DNA of 64,000 nucleotides, from assembly GCF_002240225.1 (NCBI RefSeq), contig NZ_CP022584.1, positions 1,054,001-1,118,000 on the forward strand, in the 5' to 3' direction. The notes beneath the pieces are model-generated. The model did not search any database. It was not told the DNA's origin and saw only the letters and a program-made list of their open reading frames with translations. Origin of the DNA: Paenibacillus physcomitrellae. GTDB taxonomy: Bacteria; Bacillota; Bacilli; Paenibacillales; Paenibacillaceae. Positions 44,908-54,231 of this stretch are shown piece by piece. Both the position numbers and the translations under genes were made by a program. Numbering within the stretch: position 1 is the first letter of the stretch; every line of letters begins with the position of its first letter.

Positions 44908-46029
44908 ATGTCAGAATTGTTGAGAACGCCGCTATTTCCTTGCTATGCCGATTCTCCTGGCGCAAGATGTATCGATTTCGGCGGCTGGGAGCTGCCGGTT
45001 CAATTCGAAAGCATCCAGAAAGAACATGATGCCGTTCGCCATCAAGCCGGCCTGTTTGACGTTTCCCACATGGGCGAGTTTCTGGTGGAAGGCGAAGGCG
45101 CACTTGTTTTTCTGCAAAGCACGCTGACCAACGACGTCTCCGTATTGAAACCCGGCACCGCTCAATATACGCTGATGTGTTACCCGGACGGCGGCGTGGT
45201 GGATGACCTGCTTGTGTATTGCCTTTCGGAAAATCGTTACATGCTGGTCGTCAATGCCTCCAATATCCAAAAGGATTGGAACTGGCTGCGCGATCACCAG
45301 CCCGAGCAGGTGCAAATGACCGACATTTCCTCTGAAACTGCGCTGATCGCCCTGCAGGGACCTTTAGCCGAACAAATTCTGACCGATGCCGGCATTACGG
45401 CGGCTGCCGGACTCTCCTCCTTTACGTTTGCCGCCGATGTTGAGCTGTTTGGCGCCAAAGCGATTCTTTCCCGCACCGGTTATACCGGAGAAGACGGATT
45501 TGAAGTTTATGCGCCGGCCGAACAGGCGCCGGCCATCTGGAAAGGGCTGCTGGCTGCGGGTGCGCCGCACGGTCTAATACCTGCCGGACTCGGCGCACGC
45601 GACACGCTGCGTTTCGAAGCCAAGCTGCCTCTGTACGGACAGGAGCTGTCCGCGACGATTTCGCCGCTGGAAGCCGGCGTAGGCTTTTTCGTGAAATGGG
45701 ATAAAGGCGATTTTATCGGGCGCAGCGCTTTGGAAGCGCAAAAAGCGGCCGGCCTGCCGCGCAAGCTGGTCGGCATCGAGATGATCGACCGCGGGATTCC
45801 CCGTTCGCACTACCCCGTTTACGGAGACGGCGTGAAGATCGGGGAAGTCACCACAGGCACCCAATCGCCTTCTTTGAAACGCAATTTGGGGCTCGCGCTG
45901 GTGGACAGCAAATACGCCGCCATCGGCACCGTCATCGAAGTCGAGATTCGCGGCAAAAAGCTGAAAGCCGAAGTCGTGAAGGCTCCATTTTACAAAAAAA
46001 CCGCAAAGCCCGCCAAAGGAGCTGAATAA
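44908..46029 (+). CDS. gcvT: Aminomethyltransferase (glycine cleavage T protein)
   Basis: A 373-residue tetrahydrofolate-dependent enzyme that releases ammonia and makes methylene-THF. Motifs: IDFGGWELPVQFESIQKEH, GLFDVSHMGEF, LTNDVSVL, RTGYTGEDGFEVY and GLGARDTLRFEA, all typical. The ATG at 44908 follows ACGAGGTG; a start 17 codons upstream would fall inside the terminator stem. First gene of the glycine-inducible operon. Confidence 0.97.
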   Translation: MSELLRTPLFPCYADSPGARCIDFGGWELPVQFESIQKEHDAVRHQAGLFDVSHMGEFLVEGEGALVFLQSTLTNDVSVLKPGTAQYTLMCYPDGGVVDDLLVYCLSENRYMLVVNASNIQKDWNWLRDHQPEQVQMTDISSETALIALQGPLAEQILTDAGITAAAGLSSFTFAADVELFGAKAILSRTGYTGEDGFEVYAPAEQAPAIWKGLLAAGAPHGLIPAGLGARDTLRFEAKLPLYGQELSATISPLEAGVGFFVKWDKGDFIGRSALEAQKAAGLPRKLVGIEMIDRGIPRSHYPVYGDGVKIGEVTTGTQSPSLKRNLGLALVDSKYAAIGTVIEVEIRGKKLKAEVVKAPFYKKTAKPAKGAE

Positions 46030-46032
46030 TCC

Positions 46033-47385
46033 ATGAAACACCGTTATCTGCCGATTACCGAAGACAACAAAAAGGAAATGCTGGCCACGATCGGCGTAGA
46101 ATCCGTGGAAGATCTGTTCGCCGACATTCCTGCCAGCATTCGCTTCAATGGCGAGCTGCCGGTATCCTCCCGTCTGGATGAATACGCCCTGACCCGCCAT
46201 ATGGGCGCGCTGGCCGGCAAAAACGCCGACAGCGACCGTTACGTCAGTTTCCTTGGCGCAGGCATTTACGATCATCACGTACCTTCCGTCATCAATCACG
46301 TCGTCTCCCGTTCGGAATTTTATACGGCTTATACGCCTTACCAGCCGGAGATCAGCCAAGGCGAGCTGCAGGCGATTTTTGAATTTCAGTCTTACATTTG
46401 CGAATTGACCGGCATGGCGGTTGCCAATGCGAGTATGTACGACGGAGCGACCGCACTCGCGGAAGCCGCGAACCTGGCAGCGGGCGCGACACGCCGTAAA
46501 CGGATCGTTGTATCCCGGGCCGTTCATCCGGAAGCGCGCGGCGTCCTTGACACCTACGCCCATGGCCTCAATCTGGAAATCGTCGAAGTCGGCACCCTGG
46601 GCGGCGTGACCGATGCCAATGCGCTAGCTCAGGCGGTAACGCCGGATACGGCCGCCGTGATTGTGCAGAACCCGAATTTCTTCGGAGCTGTTGAAGACGT
46701 ACAGGCATTTGGCGAGCTGGCCCATGCAAGCAAAGCGCTGCTGATCGTCAGCACCAACCCGCTGGCGCTCGGACTGATCGAAGCGCCGGGCAGACAAGGC
46801 GCCGACATCGTGATCGGCGACGCCCAGCCGCTCGGTATCTCCGGTTCCTACGGCGGCCCTACGTGCGGATTTTTTGCCGTATCCGAAGCGCATATGCGCC
46901 GCATGCCGGGCCGGATCGTCGGCCAGACGACCGACCGGAACGGCAAACGTGGTTTCGTGCTGACGCTGCAGGCCCGCGAGCAGCATATCCGCCGCGAGAA
47001 AGCAACGTCCAACATCTGCTCTAACCAGGCGCTGCTGGCGCTGTGCGCTTCCGTTTATCTGTCGCTAATGGGCAGACAGGGGCTTAAGGAGGTTTCCCAC
47101 CTCAACCTGCAAAAAAGCCATTATGCCAAACAAAAACTGGCTGCCGTAAAAGGTGTGACAGTCGCCTTCTCTTCGCCTACCTTTAATGAATTTGTGATCA
47201 AGCTGCCGGAAGGCACGGACATGGCTGCCCTGCAAAGCAAACTGCTGGCGGAAGGCTATATTGGCGGTTATGATCTCGGCAAAACGTATCCGGAACTCGC
47301 AGGCCATATGCTGATTGCCGTTACGGAACGCCGCAGCAAAGAAGAAATCGACCGGTTTTCGGTTATTCTGGAGGGATCCCTATGA
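46033..47385 (+). CDS. gcvPA: Glycine dehydrogenase (decarboxylating) subunit 1
   Basis: A 450-residue subunit of the split P protein, corresponding to the N-terminal half of one-chain GcvP. It shows [56 protein letters not shown] and [21 protein letters not shown]. The half carries no PLP lysine but is needed for the dimer. Its ribosome binding site AAAGGAG lies in the last codons of gcvT, three bases from the gcvT stop, and its end overlaps gcvPB by four bases. Confidence 0.97.
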   Translation: MKHRYLPITEDNKKEMLATIGVESVEDLFADIPASIRFNGELPVSSRLDEYALTRHMGALAGKNADSDRYVSFLGAGIYDHHVPSVINHVVSRSEFYTAYTPYQPEISQGELQAIFEFQSYICELTGMAVANASMYDGATALAEAANLAAGATRRKRIVVSRAVHPEARGVLDTYAHGLNLEIVEVGTLGGVTDANALAQAVTPDTAAVIVQNPNFFGAVEDVQAFGELAHASKALLIVSTNPLALGLIEAPGRQGADIVIGDAQPLGISGSYGGPTCGFFAVSEAHMRRMPGRIVGQTTDRNGKRGFVLTLQAREQHIRREKATSNICSNQALLALCASVYLSLMGRQGLKEVSHLNLQKSHYAKQKLAAVKGVTVAFSSPTFNEFVIKLPEGTDMAALQSKLLAEGYIGGYDLGKTYPELAGHMLIAVTERRSKEEIDRFSVILEGSL

Positions 47386-48860
47386 GCGTAAGCACCAAAG
47401 ACTTGAAAGATAAAGCGCTGATCTTTGAACTGAGCACCCCGGGCCGTGTCGCTTATTCCCTGCCGGAAATCGACGTACCGGTCCAGCCTGTGGAAGAGCT
47501 GATTCCGGCGCAGTTCCTGCGCAAGGAAGAAGCCGCTTTGCCTGAGGTTTACGAAGTGGACGTGATTCGCCACTATACGGAATTGTCCCGCCGCAACTTC
47601 GGCGTGGATAACGGTTTCTATCCGCTGGGCTCCTGCACGATGAAATACAATCCGAAAATCAACGAAGACGTGGCCCGTTACGCCGGCTTTGCCAAAATCC
47701 ATCCCTACCAGCCGGAAGAAAGCGTACAGGGCGCGCTTGAGCTGATGCACACGCTGCAAAACGACCTGGCCGGACTAACCGGCATGGACGCTGTTACCCT
47801 GCAGCCTGCGGCCGGCGCCCATGGCGAATGGACGGGACTGATGATGATCCGCGCCTACCATGAGGAACGCGGCGAGCACAACCGCGTGAAGGTGATCGTG
47901 CCGGACTCCTCACACGGCACCAACCCGGCCAGCGCTTCCGTCGCCGGCTTCCAGACCGTCACGATTCCTTCCAAAGCAAACGGACTCGTGGATCTGGATG
48001 CCCTGCGGGGGGCGGTTGGCGAAGATACGGCCGCTTTGATGCTGACGAATCCAAACACCCTTGGATTGTTCGAGGAACAAATCGTGGAAATCGCCGAAAT
48101 CGTGCATGAAGCGGGCGGCCTGGTCTATTATGACGGCGCCAACTCCAATGCCATTATGGGCATCACCCGCCCTGGCGACATGGGCTTTGACGTTGTGCAC
48201 TTGAACCTGCACAAAACGATGAGCACCCCTCACGGCGGCGGAGGCCCCGGCGCGGGTCCTGTTGGCGTAAAAAACATCCTGCTCCCTTACCTGCCGGGAC
48301 CTATTGTTGTGAAAAGCGAAGACGGCTCCTTCTCTTTCAGCGAAAAGCAGGACCGCTCGATTGGCCGCGTAAAAGCCTATTACGGCAACTTCGGCATTCT
48401 CGTCCGCGCTTACGCCTATATCCGTACTTACGGCCCGGAAGGCCTGCGCACCGTATCCGAACATGCCGTGCTGAACGCCAACTACATGCGGGCCAGATTG
48501 GCGCCTTATTTTGAAATGCCGTATGACCGGATCTGCAAACACGAGTTCGTCATGTCCGGCAGCGGTCTTAAGCCATACGGCATCCATACGCTCGATGTGG
48601 CCAAACGGCTGCTCGATTTCGGCTACCATCCGCCTACCATCTACTTCCCGCTGAACGTGGAAGAATGCATCATGATCGAGCCTACCGAAACCGAAAGCAA
48701 AGAAACGCTGGACGATTTCATCAATACGATGATCCAAATCGCCCAGGAGGCGAAAGAAAATCCGGAGCTGCTGCTGAACGCGCCTTACACTACGCCGGTA
48801 ACCCGGCTGGATGAAACCGGCGCAGCCCGCAAGCCGGTTCTGAACTGCGCCTGCAGTTAA
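47382..48860 (+). CDS. gcvPB: Glycine dehydrogenase (decarboxylating) subunit 2
   Basis: A 492-residue PLP-binding subunit of the split P protein. The PLP Lys is predicted as Lys278 in [18 protein letters not shown]. Other features: [31 protein letters not shown] and [10 protein letters not shown]. The start overlaps the gcvPA stop (ATGA) and follows GGAGGGAT. The split form is typical of Firmicutes. Last gene of the riboswitch operon. Confidence 0.97.
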   Translation: MSVSTKDLKDKALIFELSTPGRVAYSLPEIDVPVQPVEELIPAQFLRKEEAALPEVYEVDVIRHYTELSRRNFGVDNGFYPLGSCTMKYNPKINEDVARYAGFAKIHPYQPEESVQGALELMHTLQNDLAGLTGMDAVTLQPAAGAHGEWTGLMMIRAYHEERGEHNRVKVIVPDSSHGTNPASASVAGFQTVTIPSKANGLVDLDALRGAVGEDTAALMLTNPNTLGLFEEQIVEIAEIVHEAGGLVYYDGANSNAIMGITRPGDMGFDVVHLNLHKTMSTPHGGGGPGAGPVGVKNILLPYLPGPIVVKSEDGSFSFSEKQDRSIGRVKAYYGNFGILVRAYAYIRTYGPEGLRTVSEHAVLNANYMRARLAPYFEMPYDRICKHEFVMSGSGLKPYGIHTLDVAKRLLDFGYHPPTIYFPLNVEECIMIEPTETESKETLDDFINTMIQIAQEAKENPELLLNAPYTTPVTRLDETGAARKPVLNCACS

Positions 48861-48877
48861 GAGTTTGTAAGAAAATA

Positions 48878-48935
48878 AACAGCCCCGTGCAGCCAGATCC
48901 ATCATCTGGCCAGCAAGGGCTGTTCGTATTTATTT
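48878..48935 (+). terminator. Terminator of the gcvT operon
   Basis: Outer stem AACAGCCC/GGGCTGTT (48878-48885, 48917-48924) with an inner stem CCAGAT/ATCTGG, followed by a loose T-rich stretch (CGTATTTATTT). It lies 18 bp after gcvPB. The following 140 bp up to the convergent gene hold nothing I recognise. Confidence 0.7.
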
Positions 48936-49078
48936 AAAAGCTTCCATTAATGGCTTTCTCTTCATGAAATCATCGAACTTAATGAAATCATTAAAAGCAA
49001 CGGCCGGTACTGCCCGATTCCGGGTTCGGAGGGTTAGCCGGTTAAGTTAAACCGTTAAAATGTTAAACCGTGAAACCG

Positions 49079-50200
49079 CTATGCCTGCTCTGAAGCCGCT
49101 TTGCGCCCGCTGTAATACTTGTAAAACAGCCGGAACAGCGGCGGTACGGCCAGGAAGATAAAGAAGGTCCGGAACAGCTGGTACCCGGCCACCACCGACA
49201 GTTCCGCATTAATTTCATGCGCCATGATACTCATTTGATCCATACCGCCAGGCGCCATGCTGAGCAGCGACGTGGCCATTGAAAGCGACTCCGTCCATTT
49301 CAGGATCAGAGCAAATACAAAAGCTCCGGCAATCAGCAGAACGCCGCTCAGCAGCGCGCAGCCAAAGACTTTGATTTTGTTCTGCAGCGCGCCCGGTTTC
49401 AGCATCAGGCCGACGTTAGCGCCGATTACGAGCTGAGCCGCATTAACGAGTTCGGTAGGCAGTGTAGGTCCGGATTGCCAAAACCCTTGGAAAACCGCGG
49501 TTGCAATCGCCGGTCCCAGCAGGAAGGCCGTCGGAAATTTAATGCGGTTGGCAAGCAGCGCAAACACGGTTGCCACTGCCAGGAAAACAAGCAGCTGCCA
49601 GGTGATGCCCTGTCCATGCTGTACCGCTGCCGAGGCAGCTTGTGCGGCTTCCGCCTGCCCGCTGGCCGAGTGCTGATACCCGAACAGCGGACTGAAAATC
49701 AGCAGCGGCACCAAAATAATGATCATCATCAGCCGGACCACCTGATAAAAAGTGACGATCGTGATGTCGGCTCCCTTGGTTTCTTCGGCCAGCATAATGA
49801 CCTGAGTTAAACCGCCGGGAATGCTTCCCATAAGCAGGGTAATAAAATCGATGCCCGACAGCTTGGAGATGATAAAGGCAAACCCCATACACATCAGCAG
49901 CAAAAGAATGGTCATCGCGGCCATCGACGGAAGCTGATGAGACATGGACTTCAGAGCCGTACCCGTCAGAGACACACCGATGGTATAGCCTACAAGAATC
50001 ATGCCGCCATTCCGGGTTTTATTGGACCAGGCATATTTTTTTTTGAAAATCAAAGATCCAATCAGTACAAAAATCATCGGCCCCAGCAGCCAGGGAATCG
50101 GCAGACCGGCCCATTGAAACAGAAATCCTCCCAGAAGCGCCGTAACCAGGGTCAGCAGCTGGCCCGGCAGCCTCCAGGATTGGAATCGGGTTGTATTCAT
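49079..50200 (-). CDS. AbrB-type membrane protein (putative permease)
   Basis: A 373-residue integral membrane protein with about ten hydrophobic segments arranged as an internal duplication. The half-repeat motif recurs: GLPIPWLLGPM near the N-terminus and IKFPTAFLLGPAIA in the second half, each followed by a GG/Gly-rich helix (LLMGSIPGGLTQVIMLAEE and SMAPGGMDQMSIMAHEIN). These repeats define the membrane AbrB family, unrelated to the DNA-binding AbrB regulator. Function is poorly known; small-molecule transport is assumed. The ATG at 50200 follows AAGGAG. It is 44 bp after the UPF0173 gene and may be its co-transcribed partner. Confidence 0.85.
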   Translation of the reverse strand: MNTTRFQSWRLPGQLLTLVTALLGGFLFQWAGLPIPWLLGPMIFVLIGSLIFKKKYAWSNKTRNGGMILVGYTIGVSLTGTALKSMSHQLPSMAAMTILLLLMCMGFAFIISKLSGIDFITLLMGSIPGGLTQVIMLAEETKGADITIVTFYQVVRLMMIIILVPLLIFSPLFGYQHSASGQAEAAQAASAAVQHGQGITWQLLVFLAVATVFALLANRIKFPTAFLLGPAIATAVFQGFWQSGPTLPTELVNAAQLVIGANVGLMLKPGALQNKIKVFGCALLSGVLLIAGAFVFALILKWTESLSMATSLLSMAPGGMDQMSIMAHEINAELSVVAGYQLFRTFFIFLAVPPLFRLFYKYYSGRKAASEQA

Positions 50201-50244
50201 GTTTAAACTCCTTTTCGACAAGCAGCAGAACTACTCAACTCGGC

Positions 50245-50889
50245 TTATTTATAATCCAGCGTTACTGCCTCCGTTTGTCCCTTCAGATGTTGGAGTTCCA
50301 CCACCAGAACCTGCTCATGACGGGAAGAACCGATTAATTTCAGAAAAGCATCCGCTTTTTCAAAAAAGAGCATACCGGCCAGTCCAAGCGCCTTCGTCCG
50401 GTAATGCATCGGAATGGCGATAGAGGGCTTGAGCTGCTGAGCGACTTTATAAGCGCCTTGACCGTCCAGCGTCATTTTGCCTCCAACCGGCACCATCAGC
50501 ACATCAACCCGCCCAATCGCCTGCGCCTGCTCATCGCTCAGCTGATGCCCCAGATCGCCGCAATGTGCAACCCGGATGCCATCGATCTCTAACACAAACA
50601 CGATGTTGTCGCCCCGTTTCGCCCCGCCCACGTTATCGTGAAAAGTTTTGATTCCTTTGATTCGGATTCCATTGATCTCATAAGACTTGGCTTCGTTAAC
50701 CAGGCTGTATTCACCATCTACAATTTGAACCTGATTATGATCCCGGTGGTTATGTGTAACCGCCACTATATCCGCCGTCAGACGCGGCATTTTGTAGCCC
50801 AGCATTTTGCCTAACGGATCAATGAGTACCTTCGTCCCTGCCTCGCTTGTTATCAAGAAACTCGACTGCCCATACCACCTTATCTTCAT
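50245..50889 (-). CDS. UPF0173-type metallo-beta-lactamase-fold hydrolase
   Basis: A 214-residue metal-dependent hydrolase. The ATG at 50889 (MKIRWYGQSSFLI) follows GAGGAGGAG and is preferred over one 25 codons upstream that would sit in the operator region. Metal-binding motifs: VTHNHRDHNQV (a HxHxDH variant), AHCGDLGHQLS and IPMHYRT. It resembles B. subtilis YtkL. Substrate unknown. The inverted repeat TGTGC-N8-GCACA upstream matches one before the adjacent Rrf2 gene, which suggests that this regulator controls it. Confidence 0.88.
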   Translation of the reverse strand: MKIRWYGQSSFLITSEAGTKVLIDPLGKMLGYKMPRLTADIVAVTHNHRDHNQVQIVDGEYSLVNEAKSYEINGIRIKGIKTFHDNVGGAKRGDNIVFVLEIDGIRVAHCGDLGHQLSDEQAQAIGRVDVLMVPVGGKMTLDGQGAYKVAQQLKPSIAIPMHYRTKALGLAGMLFFEKADAFLKLIGSSRHEQVLVVELQHLKGQTEAVTLDYK

Positions 50890-50945
50890 TCTTTTCTTCT
50901 CCTCCTCGTTCAAATGATTCTCTTTAAAAAGCGTCCTGCATAAAT

Positions 50946-50963
50946 TGTGCGTGAAATTGCACA
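50946..50963 (-). promoter_or_regulatory. Putative Rrf2 operator before the UPF0173 gene
   Basis: TGTGC-N8-GCACA, identical in arms and spacing to the site in the Rrf2 promoter about 500 bp away. It lies 57-74 bp upstream of the hydrolase start codon. Confidence 0.6.
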
Positions 50964-50989
50964 TTTAAATCCCTATCCGGCCCGCCGCT

Positions 50990-51394
50990 TTACTCTTCAA
51001 GCAAATCCGCCACCGTGTAGGTTCCGAGCGTCTTCTCTACTACTGTGTTAATATCATTCAGGATTCGGCCAAAGACGTTCTGAATCTTGCTGCCTTCCGC
51101 TGCATCCTGCAGGGTGTCGAGCATCCCCTGCCATTCGGCTTCATCATCCCGGACAGCTTCAAAGACCTCGGAAAGCGGAATTTGTTCCGGACTGCGAAAC
51201 AGCTTGTAGCCTCCCATCCTTCCCTGCCTGACCTCCAGCAGCTTGCTTTCAGCCAGCTGGGCCATCACTTTCCGCAGCGCTGTCGGTTCACAACCAAGCA
51301 CCTCGGCGATTTCCGAGCTGGTCATAAAGCGGTTCTCTTTCGCAAGCAATCTGAGCGCCTGCAGGCCAAAGCCAAGCCGTTTTACCTGCGCCAT
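50990..51394 (-). CDS. Rrf2 family transcriptional regulator
   Basis: A 134-residue winged helix-turn-helix protein of the Rrf2 family. Visible: GFGLQALRLLAKENRFMTSSEIAEVLGCEPTALRKVMAQLAESKLLEVRQGRMGGYKLFR, the usual Rrf2 N-terminus. The iron-sulfur cysteine triad of IscR/NsrR is absent; the only Cys (Cys35) lies in the helix-turn-helix, which would suit a thiol-redox or small-ligand sensor. The ATG follows AAGGAGTTAAAGG. An inverted repeat overlaps its own -10 box, and the same repeat occurs before the UPF0173 gene. Confidence 0.9.
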   Translation of the reverse strand: MAQVKRLGFGLQALRLLAKENRFMTSSEIAEVLGCEPTALRKVMAQLAESKLLEVRQGRMGGYKLFRSPEQIPLSEVFEAVRDDEAEWQGMLDTLQDAAEGSKIQNVFGRILNDINTVVEKTLGTYTVADLLEE

Positions 51395-51423
51395 GCCTTT
51401 AACTCCTTTTAACTAAATTAATA

Positions 51424-51459
51424 TGTGCAGATTATAGCACAATTAAAAAGAGCAATCAA
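51424..51459 (-). promoter_or_regulatory. Rrf2 promoter with overlapping operator
   Basis: Minus strand: TTGATT (51454-51459), 17-bp spacer, TATAAT (51431-51436). The inverted repeat TGTGC-N8-GCACA (51424-51441) covers the -10 box, a position that predicts repression. Confidence 0.75.
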
Positions 51460-51570
51460 TGCCCTTAAAAAGAACAACCCCCCGGAACAAGCTGCATTCC
51501 GAAGGATCTTAGCAAAGTTAGAAAGGATTGTTAGAATAATTGTTTCATAACAAGAGTGGCCCGGGTTACA

Positions 51571-52887
51571 TCAAGCAGACTCTTCTTCACTAGGTCCGAT
51601 AGAGTAATGTCGTTTGGGCAACCGTTTCGACCGTTGTGAAGCTGCAGCAGCCTTACGAATGAAATAGAGAGGCATTAGGCCCATAACAACCATGGCCCCC
51701 AGAAACAGATTTAATTGTAGTTCTATATGAGGAGTATCAGAACGGTAAATCGCATAAAGCAGCGCTACACTGGAGATTCGTCCAACACTGAGCGCTGCCT
51801 CCCTCCATACAACCAGCTCGATTCGGATTGTTCCGTTTCGGTCAAATCGGCCGATTGCATTAAAGGCTGTAGTATTAAAAGGAGCGTCAAAAAAAGGCCG
51901 GCAGGCTGCGCTGACAACTGCGTAGAAGACAAGGCTCCAGGTCGTCAGCAGTGTGATACCTGTCATGGACAAGCTGATCAGCACAGCGCCAAATACCATA
52001 AACCTCCAGCGCAAATGCTCTTTAGCGAAACGCCCGACCACGTAAAAACCGCCAACCGACAGCAGCGTCGTCAGGAACGCATATTGCCCGGTCGAGCTTT
52101 CACTGCCTGTTGCTATATAAAGCCACAGCCAGACCGCAACGGAAAGCACCCCATCGCGAAAGGCAATGCCAACAAAAGCAAAGGTAAGCGAGCGCCACTC
52201 CTTATGCTGTAAGGTTTGCAGCAAACTGCGCCAGTCAAAGCCCCCCTCAGGCCGGTCTTTCGGCAGAAGCAGCGCGGTCAGCAGTGAAACCAGGAAACAT
52301 ACAAAGCTAAGCATAAATACGGTGGTATAACCGGCCATCTGCGGCATGGCTCCAACTACGATTCCCGCCACAAGCGGACCTATCATGCCGGAAACCGCCC
52401 CCGCAATTCCGTTGATTCCGTTGAACCAGTCGCGGTTCTCAGGGCTGGTCACATCCACGCTGAGCACATTCACCGACATCCAGTAGAAACCCTGCCCAAT
52501 TCCATTCAGAATCCCTAAAGCTGTCAGCCATTTGGACGACTCGGTACCTAAGCCCAATACACTGATGTAAAATAGGACCTGTACCGCGCTTCCGATCCAT
52601 AATGCTTTGGTGCGGCTGGCTTTTTTGCTGAGCCATCCTGCCGCTGCAAACGCCGGTAACCAGGCCAAATAAGTAATCAGATTAAAGAGCAGCGTTTGAG
52701 ACATATCCTGTGTTAATTTATACCAATATACATTAATAAATATACTGGATAAGCTGGTACCGAGTGCATTGCAGGCATTCACCGCCAGCAGGAGCCTGGC
52801 TGAACGGGGAAGAGTGCGGCGGTGATGCTGATGCCCGGATTCGGCTCCTCTAACATTCACGTCAGGAAGATGCCCCTTGTCGTTCAA
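51571..52887 (-). CDS. Major facilitator superfamily transporter
   Basis: A 438-residue membrane transporter with about 11-12 hydrophobic helices, split by a charged central loop (LLPKDRPEGGFDWRSLLQTLQHKEWRS). The family call is general; I cannot name a substrate. The start is uncertain: the TTG at 52887 lacks a good ribosome binding site, and a GTG at 52860, which nearly touches the stop codon of the preceding gene and follows AAGGGG at long spacing, is at least as likely. The N-terminal 30 residues are hydrophilic and His-rich either way. Last gene of a six-gene operon; probably imports or exports a product of the PHP hydrolase pathway. Confidence 0.8.
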   Translation of the reverse strand: MNDKGHLPDVNVRGAESGHQHHRRTLPRSARLLLAVNACNALGTSLSSIFINVYWYKLTQDMSQTLLFNLITYLAWLPAFAAAGWLSKKASRTKALWIGSAVQVLFYISVLGLGTESSKWLTALGILNGIGQGFYWMSVNVLSVDVTSPENRDWFNGINGIAGAVSGMIGPLVAGIVVGAMPQMAGYTTVFMLSFVCFLVSLLTALLLPKDRPEGGFDWRSLLQTLQHKEWRSLTFAFVGIAFRDGVLSVAVWLWLYIATGSESSTGQYAFLTTLLSVGGFYVVGRFAKEHLRWRFMVFGAVLISLSMTGITLLTTWSLVFYAVVSAACRPFFDAPFNTTAFNAIGRFDRNGTIRIELVVWREAALSVGRISSVALLYAIYRSDTPHIELQLNLFLGAMVVMGLMPLYFIRKAAAASQRSKRLPKRHYSIGPSEEESA

Positions 52888-54169
52888 GATAGATCGGGTT
52901 AGTGAGGCAGCTCATAACCTCGATATTGTGCTCCGGCAGGAATCGGCGGGCTTCCAATCGGTAAAACAAACGGTCACCGGGTAAATTCAACACGATGTCC
53001 TGTTTGTGCTCCACGTTCCATTCCTGCTCCAGCCCCCGGTCCGACCACAACCCAATACGATCCTGCACAGCTCCGCGTATTTGAATTTCAAAGGTTACCT
53101 CTTCGCCTTCAGCAGCGGAAACCGTTCCCCCGATCCGGGTTTGTCCCGCTTTAAAATCCATAAACGTTTCGTTGGCGTCCATAGATATTACTACCGTGCC
53201 TCTTCGAATCCCTTCTATAATAGCTCCTGCCGTTTCCGATCCTGCCAGGACATAAGCGGTTGGTGTCCCGTGGGTGATATAAGCCTCCGTGCGATGCACG
53301 TCGCTGCCGCCGATCGCCACGATTCTTTGTCCCTGTGCCAGCTGCTCCTGCCACCATCTGATCGCCGTTTCGTTCAATTCCCGCCAAGGTCCGTTCCACA
53401 CTTCGACTGCGTCATAAGGAACATCAAACCCGAATTCCCAAGGGCAGCTGTCGTCAAACGGATGGTTCAGCGAAATCAGTGCGCCTTTGTCCCGCGCTTT
53501 CTCCAGCTCGGCAGCCGCCTGCTCTCGGGTAAGCACCCGGAAGTCTTCCAGGCTGTCTGGATGACCAAACAAATTAGCATGCCCTTTATAGCTAGTCAGC
53601 TCCACACCCGGAATCAGCAGCAGCTCCTCATGCCCGGCATGGGCAAAACGATTTTGCGAAGCTGTGTTATGATCCGTTAAAGCTAAATAGTCCAGCCCTT
53701 TCCTGAGACTGAGCTCCATGGCCTGCTCAGGTGTATAACTGCCGTCGCTGTGGCGCGTATGCGCATGAAGATCGCCTTTCAACCAGCGTTCGTGTTTGAG
53801 CGTTAAAAGGATTTCTACGCTTACCCGGCAGCCCTCTTCCGGAATCCGGTAAGCGCCAAGCATAACGGCCCACTGTCCCGGTTTCAAGGGACCTGCCAGA
53901 TACCCGGGAGTGGCTTTCTCCAAACCGACGAAGAAACGCTCCCTGGCCCCGCCGCTCCAGCCGATCAGGCGTTCAGGCGAACGCAGGCCGATATCCACTA
54001 CGGTCTGCTCGTTTTTGGGATAACGATAGCAGACTTCTATTTTTTCCACCTGATCCGGAACCTGAAAGGTGATCTCGGGGTAACTTTTTTCCTGCTCATG
54101 TTGGATCAAAAGCTCCTGTTCAATCCTTAACGTGAAAGGAGCGGTTCGGTTGTTTTCCAGAACGGTCAT
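52862..54169 (-). CDS. CehA/McbA-type PHP-domain metallohydrolase
   Basis: A 435-residue protein with an N-terminal beta-rich region (about residues 1-135) and a PHP metal-dependent phosphoesterase-like domain. The PHP motif is clear: GDLHAHTRHSDGSYTPEQAMELSLRKGLDYLALTDHNT, then PGVELTSYKGHANLFG, LISLNHPFDD and IGGSDVHRTE, which supply the metal ligands. This fits the CehA/McbA family, whose members hydrolyse carbamates and phosphoesters. Placed between sugar-type permease genes and an MFS gene, it may act on the imported compound. No signal peptide is evident. The physiological substrate is not known. Confidence 0.85.
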   Translation of the reverse strand: MTVLENNRTAPFTLRIEQELLIQHEQEKSYPEITFQVPDQVEKIEVCYRYPKNEQTVVDIGLRSPERLIGWSGGARERFFVGLEKATPGYLAGPLKPGQWAVMLGAYRIPEEGCRVSVEILLTLKHERWLKGDLHAHTRHSDGSYTPEQAMELSLRKGLDYLALTDHNTASQNRFAHAGHEELLLIPGVELTSYKGHANLFGHPDSLEDFRVLTREQAAAELEKARDKGALISLNHPFDDSCPWEFGFDVPYDAVEVWNGPWRELNETAIRWWQEQLAQGQRIVAIGGSDVHRTEAYITHGTPTAYVLAGSETAGAIIEGIRRGTVVISMDANETFMDFKAGQTRIGGTVSAAEGEEVTFEIQIRGAVQDRIGLWSDRGLEQEWNVEHKQDIVLNLPGDRLFYRLEARRFLPEHNIEVMSCLTNPIYLERQGASS

Positions 54170-54231
54170 CTTTATGCCTTCCTCTCCGTTTATCTGTTGA
54201 CCTGTAAATGACTGATTAAGCCTTGATACGC

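Noticed and set aside
45574..46563. 329-codon antisense frame opposite gcvT and gcvPA
   Set aside because: Shadow of two well-identified genes on the other strand; the product has no recognisable motif and no ribosome binding site of its own.
47910..48905. 331-codon antisense frame opposite gcvPB
   Set aside because: Shadow of gcvPB with no family features; starts inside the operon terminator.
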